A DNA stretch of 64,000 bases, from assembly GCA_947179155.2 (NCBI GenBank), contig OX359264.1, positions 53,313,702-53,377,701 on the forward strand. The letters are read 5' to 3'. The notes under the pieces were generated by a model. That model searched no databases and was not told the DNA's origin. It saw only the letters and a program-made list of their open reading frames with translations. The stretch comes from Hedera helix (lineage: Eukaryota; Streptophyta; Magnoliopsida; Apiales; Araliaceae). Both the position numbers and the translations under genes were made by a program. Below are positions 63,542-64,000 of the stretch, in pieces (the stretch's first letter is position 1; every line of letters begins with the position of its first letter).

Positions 63542-64000
63542 GGAGCTATTTGCCCAAGATAACCTTATTTAATTCTCATCTAATCTAAACTACTACAATC
63601 TGATTAAATACTTATCTAAAATAATCTAATATGCCTAATTTACTACTTATCTAAAATAATCTAGCATAACATAATTAAATAGTTATCTAAAATAATCTGT
63701 TAACTATAATTAAAAGATAATTACAACTAATTTATACTTATGTAATAATACAAAATAATAATAATTTCCTACAGTTTCCATCATTCTTCATGATTTTTTT
63801 CTGCAACACTAAACCAATGTCTTACTCAAAATGTATTGAGCATATTTTCAAGATTTATATCATGTCAATAAATTTAAAACCACATTGGTGGAAAAATTTA
63901 CTTCCTTTTTTCAGAAATAAGAATTTTACTAAAAGAAATAAACTTGTAGGAGGACAAGAAGTACACAAAAAGCAAAAATCCCAAGTAGGACATAATCTGT
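62902..64000 (-). other. SIZ1 intron (continuing past the window edge)
   Basis: No exon matching the SIZ1 SAP domain or first PHD half is visible here, so this is read as one intron. It contains the T14-G23 tract at 63507-63543. Confidence 0.6.
63507..63543. repeat. T14-G23 homopolymer junction
   Basis: Fourteen T followed directly by 23 G on the plus strand; on the SIZ1 transcript it reads C23 then A14. Length is likely variable and sequencing here is error-prone. Confidence 0.9.

Overview
The window is nuclear DNA of a flowering plant and clearly a eudicot. It is AT-rich, has intron-containing genes with plant splice sites, plant-only transcription-factor families (IDD zinc finger, NAC, ARF), a plant-type tRNA-Pro, and many short non-autonomous DNA transposons (MITEs), SINE-like elements and TA/CT microsatellites. 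I cannot name the species. An asterid such as a Lamiales member is a guess from protein flavour only. I see no bacterial, viral or organellar segment and no intact autonomous transposon.

Layout: (1) 287-2086, minus: an INDETERMINATE DOMAIN C2H2 transcription factor with three exons and a GC-AG first intron. (2) 2.1-15.5 kb: gene-poor DNA with a CT/AT compound microsatellite, a cluster of nested Stowaway-like MITEs (5.7-6.8 kb), a hAT-like MITE, a larger TIR element, and a possible small-peptide exon near 11.6 kb. (3) 15538-17699, plus: a NAC transcription factor with a diverged DNA-contact motif. (4) 17.7-22.6 kb: intergenic, with an 884-bp foldback element that has a perfect 9-bp target duplication and a Stowaway MITE at its exact centre. 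(5) 22697-23026, plus: intronless Sec61-beta. (6) 25487-25558, minus: tRNA-Pro(AGG). (7) 25.6-34 kb: intergenic with two SINE-like elements. (8) 34546-41052, plus: AUXIN RESPONSE FACTOR 4, 12 coding exons, with two TAS3 tasiARF target sites and a uORF overlapping the start codon. (9) 42124-51176, minus and convergent with ARF4: isovaleryl-CoA dehydrogenase, 15 exons. (10) 52.6-52.9 kb: a decayed copy of two IVD exons joined to one end of a Stowaway-like MITE. (11) 55649 to beyond the right edge, minus: the SUMO E3 ligase SIZ1, lacking only its N-terminal exons.

The genes do not form an operon or cluster; each is an ordinary single-copy-style plant gene. Gene models were checked by reading frame: splice phases match at every junction, giving 480 aa (IDD), 343 aa (NAC), 109 aa (Sec61-beta), 794 aa (ARF4), 411 aa (IVD) and 760 visible aa (SIZ1). 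The most notable non-gene structure is the foldback element with a transposon at its palindrome centre. I did not find a convincing new multi-gene system.
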